The notes below the pieces were generated by a model. It did not search any database. It was not told the DNA's origin and worked only from the letters and a program-made list of their open reading frames with translations. Made by a program: the position numbers and the translations under genes. Source: Streptomyces sp. NBC_00377 (GTDB lineage: Bacteria > Actinomycetota > Actinomycetes > Streptomycetales > Streptomycetaceae). From it: a stretch of DNA of 64,000 bases. Where the stretch lies: assembly GCF_036075115.1 (NCBI RefSeq), contig NZ_CP107958.1, positions 7,936,001 to 8,000,000 on the forward strand, read 5' to 3'. Shown here piece by piece: positions 37,283 to 46,089 of this stretch. Every line of letters begins with the position of its first letter. Positions within the stretch are counted from its first letter, which is position 1.

Positions 37283-37556
37283 GGGGTGGTGCTCCTTGCG
37301 TGTTCAGGGATTCGGGTGGCCCGGCCTGCGGCCGGGAGCTGTGTCATATTCGCAAACCAATTCCGCACTCAGCGTTTGACAGCTTGCCTTTCGGTTAAAG
37401 GCTTTCCGCGGGCCGACCGCGCTCGCCGACTCCGTCTTCGACCCTGCCACCATCGCGTGAGCCCGCAATGGGGAGAATTCCACCCCGGGCAAGGCTTATC
37501 CAGGGAAGAATCCTTCCCCCCCCTCGTCAGGGCGGGACGGTGCGAGACTGGTCGGC

Positions 37557-38325
37557 ATGACCAGCGACGCGCATGTGAACGAGCTGGGAGCATTTCTCAA
37601 GGAGCGGCGGGTCGAGTTGAGTCCGCGCACCGTCGGCCTGCCCGACACCGGTAGCCCGCGACGTGTGCCCGGCCTGCGCAGGGAGGAGGTCGCCCTGCTC
37701 GCGGCCATCAGCTCCGACTACTACACACGGCTGGAGCAGGGGCGTATCCAGCCGTCCGCGCCGGTGCTGGCGGATCTCGTCAGGGTCCTGCACCTGAACA
37801 ACGACCAGCGGGACCACCTCTTCGAGCCGGCCGGTCGCCAGGCGGCTCGCCCGCGTCGTCAGGCCGCACAGAAGGTGCAATCGCAGCTGCGTCGCCTGCT
37901 CGACGATCTCACCGCGACCCCCAGCGTGGTGATCGGTCGCCGCATGGACATCCTGGCCTGGAACTCTCTGGCGGCCGCTCTCTTCACTGACTTCCATCGC
38001 GTCCCGGAGAAACGGCGCAACTACGTCCGGCTCCTCTTCACCGAGCCCGCCTTCCGCGATCTCTACGTCGACTGGAGTACGGTCGCCCGGAGCTGCGTCG
38101 CGCAACTGCGCCTGCTGGCCGCCCGGTGCCCCGGAGAACCCGGATTGACGGCGCTCGTCGGCGAGTCAGTGGTGGGCAGGCCGCCACCTGGCCGGCCTGC
38201 GGGTGGGCGCCAAGAAGCTGCGCCACCCGGAGGACGAGCCGGCCTCGCACCCCGTCGGCCGCCGGCACTTGATGGGCCTCGGCGGCCCGTTCTGCCGGAA
38301 ACGTCTTCGCGGCCCGGAGGGGTGA
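37557..38325 (+). pseudogene. MmyB-type helix-turn-helix regulator, C-terminal domain disrupted
   Basis: The start is a normal family member: HVNELGAFLKERRVELSPRT, RVPGLRREEVALLAAISSDYYTRLEQGR (spread over two helices) and RLLDDLTATPSVVIGRRMDILAWN leading into the MmyB-like sensor domain. After WSTVARSCVAQLRLLAARCP and ALVGES, near 38166, the frame is lost. A second frame continues with QWWAGRHLAGLRVGAKKLRH, the expected next part, but about seven residues are missing at the switch and the family C-terminus never appears. The original frame runs on as junk to 38534. The divergent position suggests it once regulated the 35669-37282 genes. Confidence 0.85.
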
Positions 38326-38334
38326 TCCGGCCCC

Positions 38335-38475
38335 ATGGCGAAGATCCTCTTCGTGATCACCGCGTCCGACCACTGGACGCTGGCCGACGGAACCCGGCAG
38401 CCCGCCGGCTTCTGGGCCGAAGAAGCGCTCGGCCCGTACCTGGTGGAGGCCCTGAAACGGCACATGGTCGCGCGG
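38335..38475 (+). pseudogene. DJ-1/PfpI-type glutamine amidotransferase-like fragment
   Basis: MAKILFVITASDHWTLADGT followed by QPAGFWAEEALGPY is the N-terminus of type 1 glutamine amidotransferase-like (DJ-1/PfpI) proteins. Homology ends after about 45 residues near LKRH, and the nucleophile-elbow Cys region is absent. The frame then runs on as unrelated sequence to 38649. Confidence 0.8.
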
Positions 38476-38715
38476 CTTGTCGCATGTCGTGCTCGCCGCG
38501 TGATGAAGCATTGCATCGGAAGGACGCGGTGTGAGGGGGAAGAAATTTTCCCCGGCACGCAATGCACCGGGGATCCGGTCGATCCCTCAGGGAGAAGGAA
38601 AAAGCGCAGAACGGCGAAGCAAAAGCACGGGGGCGCTGCATTCTTGTGAGCGCTCCGCTCAAAAAATTCACCGCAATGGGGAATCGGGCCTTCCGGCACC
38701 GCGTTCTCCCCTGAC

Positions 38716-39663
38716 ATGAGCGAAGTAGTAGTTGCGCGTGCTTACGGTGGTCCCGAGGTGCTGTCGGTGATCGATGTCGCCGTAGCGGAGCCCGGGCCGG
38801 GTCAGGTGCGCATCGAGGTCCGCGCCGTCGGCGTCAACCCTTTCGACCACAAGATGTACAGCGGCGCCTTCGGAACCGATCCGGCGAACCTGCCGATGCG
38901 GCTCGGCGCCGAAGCGGCCGGGGTGGTGACCGCTGTCGGTGCCGACGCGACCGGCCCCGCCGGTCCGATCCGGATCGGCGACGAGGTGATCGCGTACCGA
39001 GCGCCCGGCGCGTACGCCGCCGAACTCATCGTCCCGGCCTCGTCGGTGGTGCCCAAGCCCGCCGCTCTCTCCTGGGAGCAGGCCGGAGGACTGATGGTCA
39101 CGGGCGTCACGGCTGTGCACGTACTCGAAGCGATCGGCCTGCGCGAGAACGACTCGGTTCTGGTCCACGGCGCGGCGGGTGGCGTCGGCCTGATGGCCGT
39201 GCAACTGGCCGTCGAGCGCGGAGCCAGGGTGCTGGGAACTGCGAGCCCGGCCAAGCACGACGTACTGCGCGACCTGGGGGCGATTCCGATCGCGTACGGG
39301 CCGGGTCTGGCGGACCGGGTGCGCGCGGCAGCACCGCAGGGAGTCCACGCGGCTGCCGACCTGGTGGGCACCGACGAGGCGGTGGACGTCTCGGTGGAGC
39401 TGGTGGCGGACCGGTCCCGCATCGCGACCGTCGCGGCGTTCGAACGCGGGGCCCGAGCCGGCATCAGGCTCCTGGGCGGCGGGCCCGGCGCGGAACCCGG
39501 CACGGAAGTCCGTGCCGCTGCGCGCCCGCAGCTCGCCGAAGCCGCGGGCGCCGGGCGACTGCGCGTCCTGATCGCCGCCAGCCATCCGTTGCGCGAAGCC
39601 GCCGCCGCGCATCGGCAGATCATGACCGGGCATACGACGGGGAAGATCGTCCTCGTCCCGTGA
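38716..39663 (+). CDS. NADP-dependent quinone-oxidoreductase-like MDR protein
   Basis: 315 residues, zinc-free medium-chain reductase: VGVNPFDHKMYSGAFG, LGAEAAGVVTAVG, and the NADPH-binding VLVHGAAGGVGLMAVQLAVE. The missing catalytic zinc ligands and the GAAGGVG loop place it with quinone/enone reductases. It should reduce a small electrophile with NADPH. The ATG at 38716 follows about 35 bp after the CCGCAATGGGG motif described in the findings. It is a single gene; 39664-40139 downstream contains no gene that I can recognise. Confidence 0.9.
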   Translation: MSEVVVARAYGGPEVLSVIDVAVAEPGPGQVRIEVRAVGVNPFDHKMYSGAFGTDPANLPMRLGAEAAGVVTAVGADATGPAGPIRIGDEVIAYRAPGAYAAELIVPASSVVPKPAALSWEQAGGLMVTGVTAVHVLEAIGLRENDSVLVHGAAGGVGLMAVQLAVERGARVLGTASPAKHDVLRDLGAIPIAYGPGLADRVRAAAPQGVHAAADLVGTDEAVDVSVELVADRSRIATVAAFERGARAGIRLLGGGPGAEPGTEVRAAARPQLAEAAGAGRLRVLIAASHPLREAAAAHRQIMTGHTTGKIVLVP

Positions 39664-40139
39664 CCGGGCCCCCGACCGCACCGGCAACTCCGTTCGGATA
39701 GCCGTGGCCGACCGAGGCACGAGTCCTGACGCTGCTGTGCCCGTGACGTCATGACGCAGTGAGAAGAGAGAAAGGAGCGTCCGAGGCGGAAGCGGAGGGC
39801 GAAGAAGCTCTGCCCCGTTGCTCGCGGTGGTGAGGACCGCTGGAAGCTGCGGCCCACCCGCTTCAGGCGGCAGGGCGCGCCGTTCGGGATCCGTGCCGCC
39901 CTGCACGGATCGACCGTGCATGGACGAGATCGCCGTGCCGATGTCGACCTTGAGGCGAGGGCGGTGGACTGGTCCTCGAGCGAGTGGTCGCGGCTTTCGC
40001 TGCGGGCCGACCGGTGCCGCGGTCGGCTGGAGCCGCGCTGGCGGCGGCCTACGATGCGCCGAGACCGCCGGGGGAGCGGGCGGCGTGCGCCCTGCCTGGG
40101 CCACCGACGCGCCGGCCTGTCCTTGACCGGGCGACGAGC
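39664..40139. other. Intergenic stretch without supported gene
   Basis: Open frames on both strands here are Arg-rich with no family resemblance and no ribosome-binding site. It lies between the convergent MDR and MarR genes; no clear hairpin was found by eye. Confidence 0.5.
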
Positions 40140-40595
40140 TCAGGCGTTGCGCACCGTCTTGCTCACCTGGTCGAGCAGCGTCCGTAGCTGCGCGCTCTGG
40201 TCCGGTCCCAGGCCCTCGGTGATGTGACGCTCTACGTCGGCGATCACCTGGTCGGCCGCGCGCAGCGCCTCCCGCCCGGCGTCGGTGAGATGCAGTTCCT
40301 GCACGTGCCGGTGGCGCGGGTGCTCGCGCCTCTCCAACTGGCCGCGGCCCTCCAGGCGTGCCACGAGGGAGGCGACGGCCTGAGGGGTGACGTGGAGGCG
40401 GCGGGCCAACTCGGCGCCGGCCAGCCCTGGTTCGCTGTGCACCGACATCAGCAGGGTGTAGTGCGCGGCGGCCATGCCCAGCGGGCGTAGCCGCTGTTCC
40501 TTGAGCGTCTGCACCGCCAGTTCCGCGCGCCGCAATGCCCAGGTCACCCGGTCAAGCGCGCCGAGCCCCACAGGCTCCTCGTCATCACGTATCAC
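40140..40595 (-). CDS. MarR-family transcriptional regulator
   Basis: 151 residues from the GTG at 40595; an in-frame ATG at 40658 would add 21 residues that lie over the probable operator and is less likely. The winged helix is clear: LGMAAAHYTLLMSVHSEPGL, AELARRLHVTPQAVASLVAR, LEGRGQLERREHPRHRHVQE, LHLTDAGREAL. It is divergent from a short-chain dehydrogenase gene and probably represses it until a ligand binds. The near-palindrome TCAAGCGTTTGA (40624-40635) between them is the likely binding site. Confidence 0.88.
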   Translation of the reverse strand: MIRDDEEPVGLGALDRVTWALRRAELAVQTLKEQRLRPLGMAAAHYTLLMSVHSEPGLAGAELARRLHVTPQAVASLVARLEGRGQLERREHPRHRHVQELHLTDAGREALRAADQVIADVERHITEGLGPDQSAQLRTLLDQVSKTVRNA

Positions 40596-40623
40596 CCGCC
40601 AAGGGTACGACACTTCATAACCA

Positions 40624-40635
40624 TCAAGCGTTTGA
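40624..40635. promoter_or_regulatory. Candidate MarR operator
   Basis: TCAAGCGTTTGA is an almost perfect 12-bp palindrome, overlapping the TTGACA (40633-40638) that could be the -35 of the dehydrogenase gene. This is the usual location for a MarR repressor. Confidence 0.5.
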
Positions 40636-40667
40636 CACTCAGCTAACGGTTGAGGCATGCTCGATGT

Positions 40668-41459
40668 ATGACTCGCACGATCGCTCTCATCACCGGAGCT
40701 TCCTCCGGCATCGGCGCCGAATACGCCCGTCTGCTGGCGGATGACCACGACCTCGTCCTGGTGGCGCGCCGCGCGGACCGGCTCGGCGACTTCGCGGAGG
40801 AGCTCCGCGCCCGGGGTGCCGCCGTGGAGGTGCTGCCCGCCGATCTCGGCACCCACGAGGGCATCACCGCTGTCACCGGCCGTCTCGCCGCGGGGGACGT
40901 GCGCCTGCTGGTCAGCAACGCCGGCGCCGGCGGCTACGCCCCGCTCGTCGACGTCGACCCCGCCGACATCGACCGCCTGCTCACCCTCAACGCCGTGGCC
41001 CCCGTTCAGCTGGTCCGCGCCGCGCTTCCCGGAATGCTCGCCGCCGGAGAAGGCGCGATCATCACGGTGGCCTCGCTGCTGGCCTTCAGCGGCGGCCTCA
41101 ACGACCCCCGCGCACCACGACGCACTCTCTACGCGGCGGCGAAGGCCGCCACCGTCGCCTTCACCCGGACCCTCACGGGTGAGCTCGCGGACACGCCCAT
41201 CCGTACGCAGCTGCTGCTGCCCGGCGTCGTGGCCACGGAGTGGAACGAAGGCGTCGGCCGCGACATCCCCTGGGCGATGACCCCGCAGGACGTCGCCTCG
41301 GCCAGCCTTGCCGGCCTGCGCCTGGGGGAGACCGTGTGCGCACCCGGTCTGGAGAACCAGGCCGCAGCCCTTGAAGCCCTGCTGGCCGCGGAGTCCGCTC
41401 TGCTCACCGGCGGCAACCAGCCCACCCTCGCAACTCGCTACCGCGGCCCGCAGGCGTAG
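40668..41459 (+). CDS. Short-chain dehydrogenase/reductase
   Basis: 263 residues of classical SDR type. The cofactor motif TGASSGIG is at the N-terminus, followed by LLVSNAGAGG; the Ser region is ITVASLLAFSGG, and the usual Tyr-x3-Lys appears as LYAAAKAA. Arg in LVARRADRL favours NADPH. The substrate is unknown. The ATG at 40668 gives MTRTIALITGA; an upstream ATG at 40650 falls in the promoter. It is likely controlled by the divergent MarR regulator. The 285 bp after it hold no recognisable gene. Confidence 0.9.
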   Translation: MTRTIALITGASSGIGAEYARLLADDHDLVLVARRADRLGDFAEELRARGAAVEVLPADLGTHEGITAVTGRLAAGDVRLLVSNAGAGGYAPLVDVDPADIDRLLTLNAVAPVQLVRAALPGMLAAGEGAIITVASLLAFSGGLNDPRAPRRTLYAAAKAATVAFTRTLTGELADTPIRTQLLLPGVVATEWNEGVGRDIPWAMTPQDVASASLAGLRLGETVCAPGLENQAAALEALLAAESALLTGGNQPTLATRYRGPQA

Positions 41460-41744
41460 CAGCGGGCGCCTTCTCGGCGCTGCCCCCGACCCGGCCACGG
41501 GTCGCCCTCCCAGGGTTGCGCCACGCCCGTCCGTCGAGGGTGCTTCCCGATCCGCGGCCCCCCTTGCCGAACTGCCGAAAGGCCGGCACGGCACACGCTC
41601 CCCATGACCTCCACCATGCAGTCCTCCACGTCGGCCCGCGCCGACTGCCCTCCAGCGGCCACTCGTGCCGAAGACCGCCTCCGCCACCGCCCTCACCCAC
41701 GGCGTGTCGCATTCGGGCGGGCGGAAGAAAGTTAGGGAAGACCT

Positions 41745-43280
41745 ATGACCGACAACATCCCGACGATCACACGTGACGGCGTCATCGGATACGACGCGAC
41801 CGAGATCGTCACCATCGACCAGGCCACCGGAGCCGAGTTCGCCCGGTATCCCGTGGCCGGCAAGGAAGAGGCGGCCGCGGCCGTCGCCGCCGCACGCTCA
41901 GTCACCGGGGCCTGGTGGGACCTCGGCTTCGAGGGCCGTGCGGAGCGGCTGCGCGCGTGGCGGCGGCAGATAGCTTTGAGCGGTGAGGAGGGCGCCGCAC
42001 TCATTCACGCCGAGAACGGCAAGCCCCTCGACGACGCCCGCGTGGAGGTGCTCGGAACTCTCGAGCACCTGCACTACGTTGCTGACAACGCCGCGCGGGT
42101 CCTGGAGCGCCGGGAGGTTCCGGCCAGCCCCACCACGCCCAACCAGCGTGCGTGGGTCGAGTACCAGCCCTACGGCGTGGTCGGCGTCATAGGCCCGTGG
42201 AACTTCCCCCTGCTCACTCCCGCGGCCATCCTCGCCGATGCGCTCGCGGCCGGGAACGCCGTCATCCTCAAGCCGAGCCAGATCACGCCCGGCGTCGCCG
42301 AATGGCTCATCCGAACCTGGCAGCGTGCCGTTCCGGAACTGCCGGCCGTCCTACAGAACCTGAACGGATACGGGGCCACGGGCCAGGCGCTCATCGAGGC
42401 CGGCCTCGACAAGCTCGCGTTCACGGGCAGTGTCGCCACGGGTCGGACGGTTGCCGCCCAATGCGCGCAGACCCTGACCCCCGTTCTGCTGGAACTCGGC
42501 GGAAAGGACGGCGTCATCGTCGCCGAGGACGCCGATCTGGACGAAGCCGCCGCTCACGTCGTGTGGGGCGCGATGCAGAACACCGGACACGGTTGCATCA
42601 GTCTCGAAGTGGCCTATGTCGTCGAGTCGGTGCACGACGAGTTCGTCGAGAAGATCAGCGAGCTCGCCGGGCAGGTACGCGTCGGCAGCGACGAGGACGC
42701 GGAGATCGGGCCGGTTCCGCTGCCGAGCCAGACCTCGATCATCCGGGAACACATCCAGGACGCCCTGGAGCGCGGCGCGACCGCCACCGTCGGCGGCCTC
42801 GACGCGGTGGGCGACCGCTATGCCGCGCCCACCATCCTGGTCGGTGTGGCCCCCGACGCCCTCGCGGCGACGGAGGAGACGTTCGGGCCGACGCTGGCAG
42901 TCGTCAAGGTCGCCGACGCCGATGAGGCCGTCGCTCACATCAACGCCGGCCGGTACGGGCTGGGCAGCGCCGTCTTCAGCCGCGACCGCGGCGAAGCCAT
43001 CGCTCGTCGCCTCCGCGTGGGAATGACCAGCATCAACGATGCTCTGGTGTTCTCCATGAACCCCGCCGTGCCGTTCGGCGGTCGGGGCGACAGCGGTTAC
43101 GGGCGCAAGCAGGGGGAGGAGGGACTGCGGGAGTTCGCCTACGCGCACTCCTTCACCGCCAAGACCGGCCCCGCCCGGTTCTCCGCCTCGACCTTCGGCA
43201 GGCCCGCGGGTGCCATGGCGGGAGCCCTCGCCGGCGCCCGTAACAGGATCCTGGCCGAGAGCGGCGAGAAGTCGGACTGA
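41745..43280 (+). CDS. Aldehyde dehydrogenase family protein (succinate-semialdehyde-type)
   Basis: 511 residues. The ALDH motifs are in order: WNFPLLTPAAILADALAAGN, the NAD-binding FTGSVATG, the catalytic Glu in LELGGKDG, and the catalytic Cys in NTGHGCISLE, then ETFGPTLAVVKV and the C-terminal PFGGRGDSGYGR. The HGC in place of the more usual QxC does not remove the nucleophile. It oxidises an aldehyde to an acid with NAD(P). The C-terminal 40 residues (FGRPAGAMAGALAGARN) are unusual and Ala-rich. The ribosome-binding site is a GGGAAGACCT stretch before ATG. It is unrelated in close sequence to the aldehyde dehydrogenase at the window's right edge. Confidence 0.9.
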   Translation: MTDNIPTITRDGVIGYDATEIVTIDQATGAEFARYPVAGKEEAAAAVAAARSVTGAWWDLGFEGRAERLRAWRRQIALSGEEGAALIHAENGKPLDDARVEVLGTLEHLHYVADNAARVLERREVPASPTTPNQRAWVEYQPYGVVGVIGPWNFPLLTPAAILADALAAGNAVILKPSQITPGVAEWLIRTWQRAVPELPAVLQNLNGYGATGQALIEAGLDKLAFTGSVATGRTVAAQCAQTLTPVLLELGGKDGVIVAEDADLDEAAAHVVWGAMQNTGHGCISLEVAYVVESVHDEFVEKISELAGQVRVGSDEDAEIGPVPLPSQTSIIREHIQDALERGATATVGGLDAVGDRYAAPTILVGVAPDALAATEETFGPTLAVVKVADADEAVAHINAGRYGLGSAVFSRDRGEAIARRLRVGMTSINDALVFSMNPAVPFGGRGDSGYGRKQGEEGLREFAYAHSFTAKTGPARFSASTFGRPAGAMAGALAGARNRILAESGEKSD

Positions 43281-43646
43281 TTCACCTCACGGGCGCCGAC
43301 GGAGGTTCCGGGCCGAGCCCGGCGCCGTACGTGCCCTCACGAGGCAGGCCATCGGCCTGCCCGGCACCCGGGTTCGATACGCTGCACCGTCTTGGACCCG
43401 GGTCCCGGACTACGCGCCGATGCCGGGGCGCATGGGAGAGCTGCGGCGCGGCCGCGGGTGCGAGCGGTGAGCGATGGATGGCCGCCGGGCATGCGGCCGC
43501 CCGGCGATGGTCTTCCCCGGTGAAGGATCTCCAGGGACTCCTCGCCGGGGACCGGCGGGCACAGCACTCCTTCCTCCTGAGCAGGGCGCGGCCTGCCGGG
43601 TGTCTACACTCACTTGAGATGTGGTGAACTCATGGGAGGAGTCGGG
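43281..43646. other. Intergenic stretch without supported gene
   Basis: No coding frame is convincing. The last 45 bp carry an imperfect inverted repeat around ACACTCACTTGAGATGT (43606-43622), a possible operator of the TetR gene that follows. Confidence 0.4.
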
Positions 43647-44230
43647 ATGCCGCGGAACCGCCAACAGATCCCCCGGGAGGAGCGCACGGGTGATCTGCTA
43701 GCCGCGGCCACCGAGCTCTTTCTCTCGAAGGGCTACGACAAGACCACGATGGCGGACATCAGTTCCGCCGCGGGCGTGGCCCGGGGCAACGTCTATTGGT
43801 ACTTCGACTCCAAGGACCACATCTTCGCCGCCGTCATGAACCGCATGCTCAGTCGCGAGATCCGCATCCTCAACGAGGAGCAGGCCGGTGCCGACCCACT
43901 GAGCCGCCTGGTGCGCGGGCTGTCCGACATGCGCTATTCCCGTCCGCTGCACCAGGCCATGCACGACCGGCTTCCTCATTCGGAGGCAGTCCGCGAGGCC
44001 CACAACACCTCCTGAACTGGATTGTGGGACTGGTCGACGAGCTCATGGCCGAGCACGGCCTCGATCAGGCCCCCGGCGTCGATGCCGCGCTCGTCCGCGA
44101 TGTCGCGGTCGCCGTGTTCGAAGGGGCGAACGTGCCCAACGACCGGAACAGGCCGGCCCACGAGATGATCCGGTTCCTGATGGAGTCCGCCCTGGCCAGG
44201 AGTTCAGGGGCCAAGGGGCGGAAGCGCTGA
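43647..44230 (+). pseudogene. TetR-family regulator split by a frameshift
   Basis: The first frame from ATG 43647 (ribosome-binding site GGGAGGA) encodes a normal TetR DNA-binding domain: DLLAAATELFLSKGYDKTTM, ADISSAAGVARGNVYWYFDSK. It stops at 44015 after SEAVREAHNTS. The second frame picks up within about 10 bp with HLLNWIVGLVDELMAEHGLD and continues to SALARSSGAKGRKR at 44230, giving the expected total near 190 residues. A single indel near 44000 therefore divides the gene. The short first product might still bind DNA but lacks most of its ligand and dimer domain. Confidence 0.85.
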
Positions 44231-44240
44231 GAGCGGTAAC

Positions 44241-45615
44241 TCAGACGAGGTGAGTACCGACTCCCGCTGACACCGTCCGCGCCGCTCCGGGCGCTTGCGC
44301 GTCCGGAGGCGGGAACGTCGCCCCGCGCAGCATGTCGAGCACAGCGACGGGATCCGCGGGAGCCAGCCGACCCCGCCAGCCGACGTGGCCGTCCGGGCGG
44401 ACGAGGACGAGCGGCCGCTCGTACAGCTCTGCGGCGGCCGGGTCGGCGAGGCTCAACACCGTCAACGGCACATGACACCGGCGGGCGGCCTGCACCAGCG
44501 GCGTCGGGTCCGCGGAACCCGAGACCACGAGCGTGAACCCATGCCCGAAGTGGTCGAGGACCGAACTGCCGTCGGGCAGCCAGACGTGCGGTGCGCGGCA
44601 GCCGGGCCACGTCGACGGTACGTACTCGTCCGGCTCGTCGGGCGGCTCCGGACTTCCGTCCGGCACGCAGATCGGGGAACCGCTGTAACGGTATCCGAGC
44701 TGGACGCCCGTGCAGCGGAACTCCTTGGCCCGGGACCGGCGGATCTCCTCGCCCAGCTCACGTCGGAGCCGTTCGCCTTCCGCGTCCATGCGGTCGAGCA
44801 CTGGATCGGGGACGAGCCCCGCGTCGGCCCTCCAGTTGCTGGAGGCTTCCGTGACGTTGCGGACGGCGACGGGCCGCCGCTCCTTCTCGTAGCTGTCCAG
44901 GAGCGCCGGGCCTCCCCATCCTTGGAAGGTCGCGGCGAGCTTCCAGCCGAGGTCCACGGCGTCGCCGATCCCGGTGTTGGCGCCGAAGCCTCCCTTGGGC
45001 CAGAGCAGATGCGCGGCGTCTCCCGCGAGGAACACGCGCCCCTCACGGTAGGTGCGGGCCACGACGCAGTGTCCACTCCAGGGCTGCGCTGCGAGGATCT
45101 CCACGTCGATCGGCGCACCGACGGCGTCGCGTATCCAGGCGACCGCGTCGTCGGGGTCGGGCTCCTCGTCCAGGTAGACCGAGAGCCGCCACTCGTCCAC
45201 GCCGTTGACGACCGTGATGTACGGCCTGCGCACCGACGACAGGGTGTGGATCTGCACCGCTGGGCCGCCCAGCCGCTCCCGCAGCAGGTCCAGCAGCTGC
45301 GGCGAACGGAAGTGCACAGCGAAGTTGTGCCCCTGGGCGAACATGCCCTCGAACTCGATGCCGAGCGCCCGACGTATGCCGCTGCGGCCTCCGTCGCAGG
45401 CCACCAGGTAGGTGCCGGTCAGCGTCTCGGTGGCACCGCTCGCCAGGTCGCGCACCACGGCCAGGACACCCTTGGAGTCCTGTTCCATCGTCTCCAGGCG
45501 GGTGCCGTACCTGATCTCGACTCCCGGCAGTTCACCGGCTGTGCGTGCGAGCAACGGCACGAAGGAGAACTTGGACAGGAACGCGGGACCTTCCGGCGTC
45601 AGCGGGTTGTACACC
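44241..45615 (-). pseudogene. FAD-dependent monooxygenase (PheA/TfdB type), N-terminus lost
   Basis: From YNPLTPEGPAFLSKFSFVPL the frame is a good aromatic-ring flavoprotein monooxygenase: LVACDGGRSGIRRALGI (the DG motif), VFLAGDAAHLLWPKGGFGAN (the GD motif) and GIGDAVDLGWKLAATFQGWG, plus a thioredoxin-like C-terminal domain. The N-terminal GxGxxG FAD-binding segment, about 80-100 residues, is absent. The sequence upstream of 45615 is a foreign inverted copy of the neighbouring gene (see 45615-45670). An ATG at 45659 in the frame lies in that foreign part. The enzyme cannot bind FAD normally and is probably dead. Confidence 0.8.
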
Positions 45616-45670
45616 CCCGAAGACGGTGATGTCGTGGCCGACCGCGGCCACGACATCACCGTCTTCGGGG
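45615..45670. repeat. 25-bp perfect inverted repeat at a head-to-head gene junction
   Basis: The left arm (45615-45639, beginning CCCCGAAGACGG) and right arm (45646-45670, ending CGTCTTCGGGG) are perfect complements with a 6-base loop GACCGC. The right arm encodes GHDITVFG of the plus-strand cupin-like gene. The left arm is the same coding stretch inverted and joined to the truncated monooxygenase. Confidence 0.95.
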
Positions 45671-46089
45671 TCGACGAACAGCTCCTGCTCGAGCAGGTGC
45701 ACCAGGAGGACCGGCGGATGGCGGTGCTGCGGGCCGATCCCGGTCAGGACACCACCTGGCTGTACGCGACAGATCGCATCCGCCTCGGCATGGTCGCCAC
45801 CATTCCCGGCGGACAGCGCCGCTACCGGCGTACCCTCGACGCCGACGAGATCCAGTACCAGGCCCGTGGTCACCGCACGCTGATCACCCAGCGGGGCATC
45901 GTCGACCTCAAGCCGGGCGACTTCGTGCGCATCCCGCTCGGCATCTCCCACACCAGCGTCGTGACCGAACCCGGGGACTACGTCAGTCTCCTCTCGCACC
46001 AGGAACTGCCCCAGGTCGCCGAGACCACGCGTACGGCGGATGCCTACACCCCCGAACTTCTCCCGAGCCTCACCGTGGAGGTCCGCTGA
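45634..46089 (+). CDS. Cupin-fold protein (homogentisate-dioxygenase-like), probably N-terminally truncated
   Basis: From GHDITVFGVDEQLLLEQVHQ the protein has a beta-rich fold with VATIPGGQRRYRRTLDADEI, a cupin-like TLITQRGIVDLKPGDFVRIP and ISHTSVV, resembling the C-terminal barrel of homogentisate 1,2-dioxygenase-like proteins. About 150 residues remain. The only nearby start, GTG 45634, lies within the loop side of the inverted repeat and has a weak ribosome-binding site, so the true start was probably lost in the rearrangement. The stop overlaps the next ATG by one base (TGATG), so it was part of an operon with the alcohol dehydrogenase and the NmrA-like gene. Confidence 0.55.
   Translation: MADRGHDITVFGVDEQLLLEQVHQEDRRMAVLRADPGQDTTWLYATDRIRLGMVATIPGGQRRYRRTLDADEIQYQARGHRTLITQRGIVDLKPGDFVRIPLGISHTSVVTEPGDYVSLLSHQELPQVAETTRTADAYTPELLPSLTVEVR

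Noticed and set aside
39818..40227. Plus-strand frames between the MDR and MarR genes as a small gene
   Set aside because: Arg-rich, no recognisable family and no ribosome-binding site.
43606..43622. Operator palindrome of the frameshifted TetR gene
   Set aside because: The arms align only with a one-base offset; too weak to list as a separate site.
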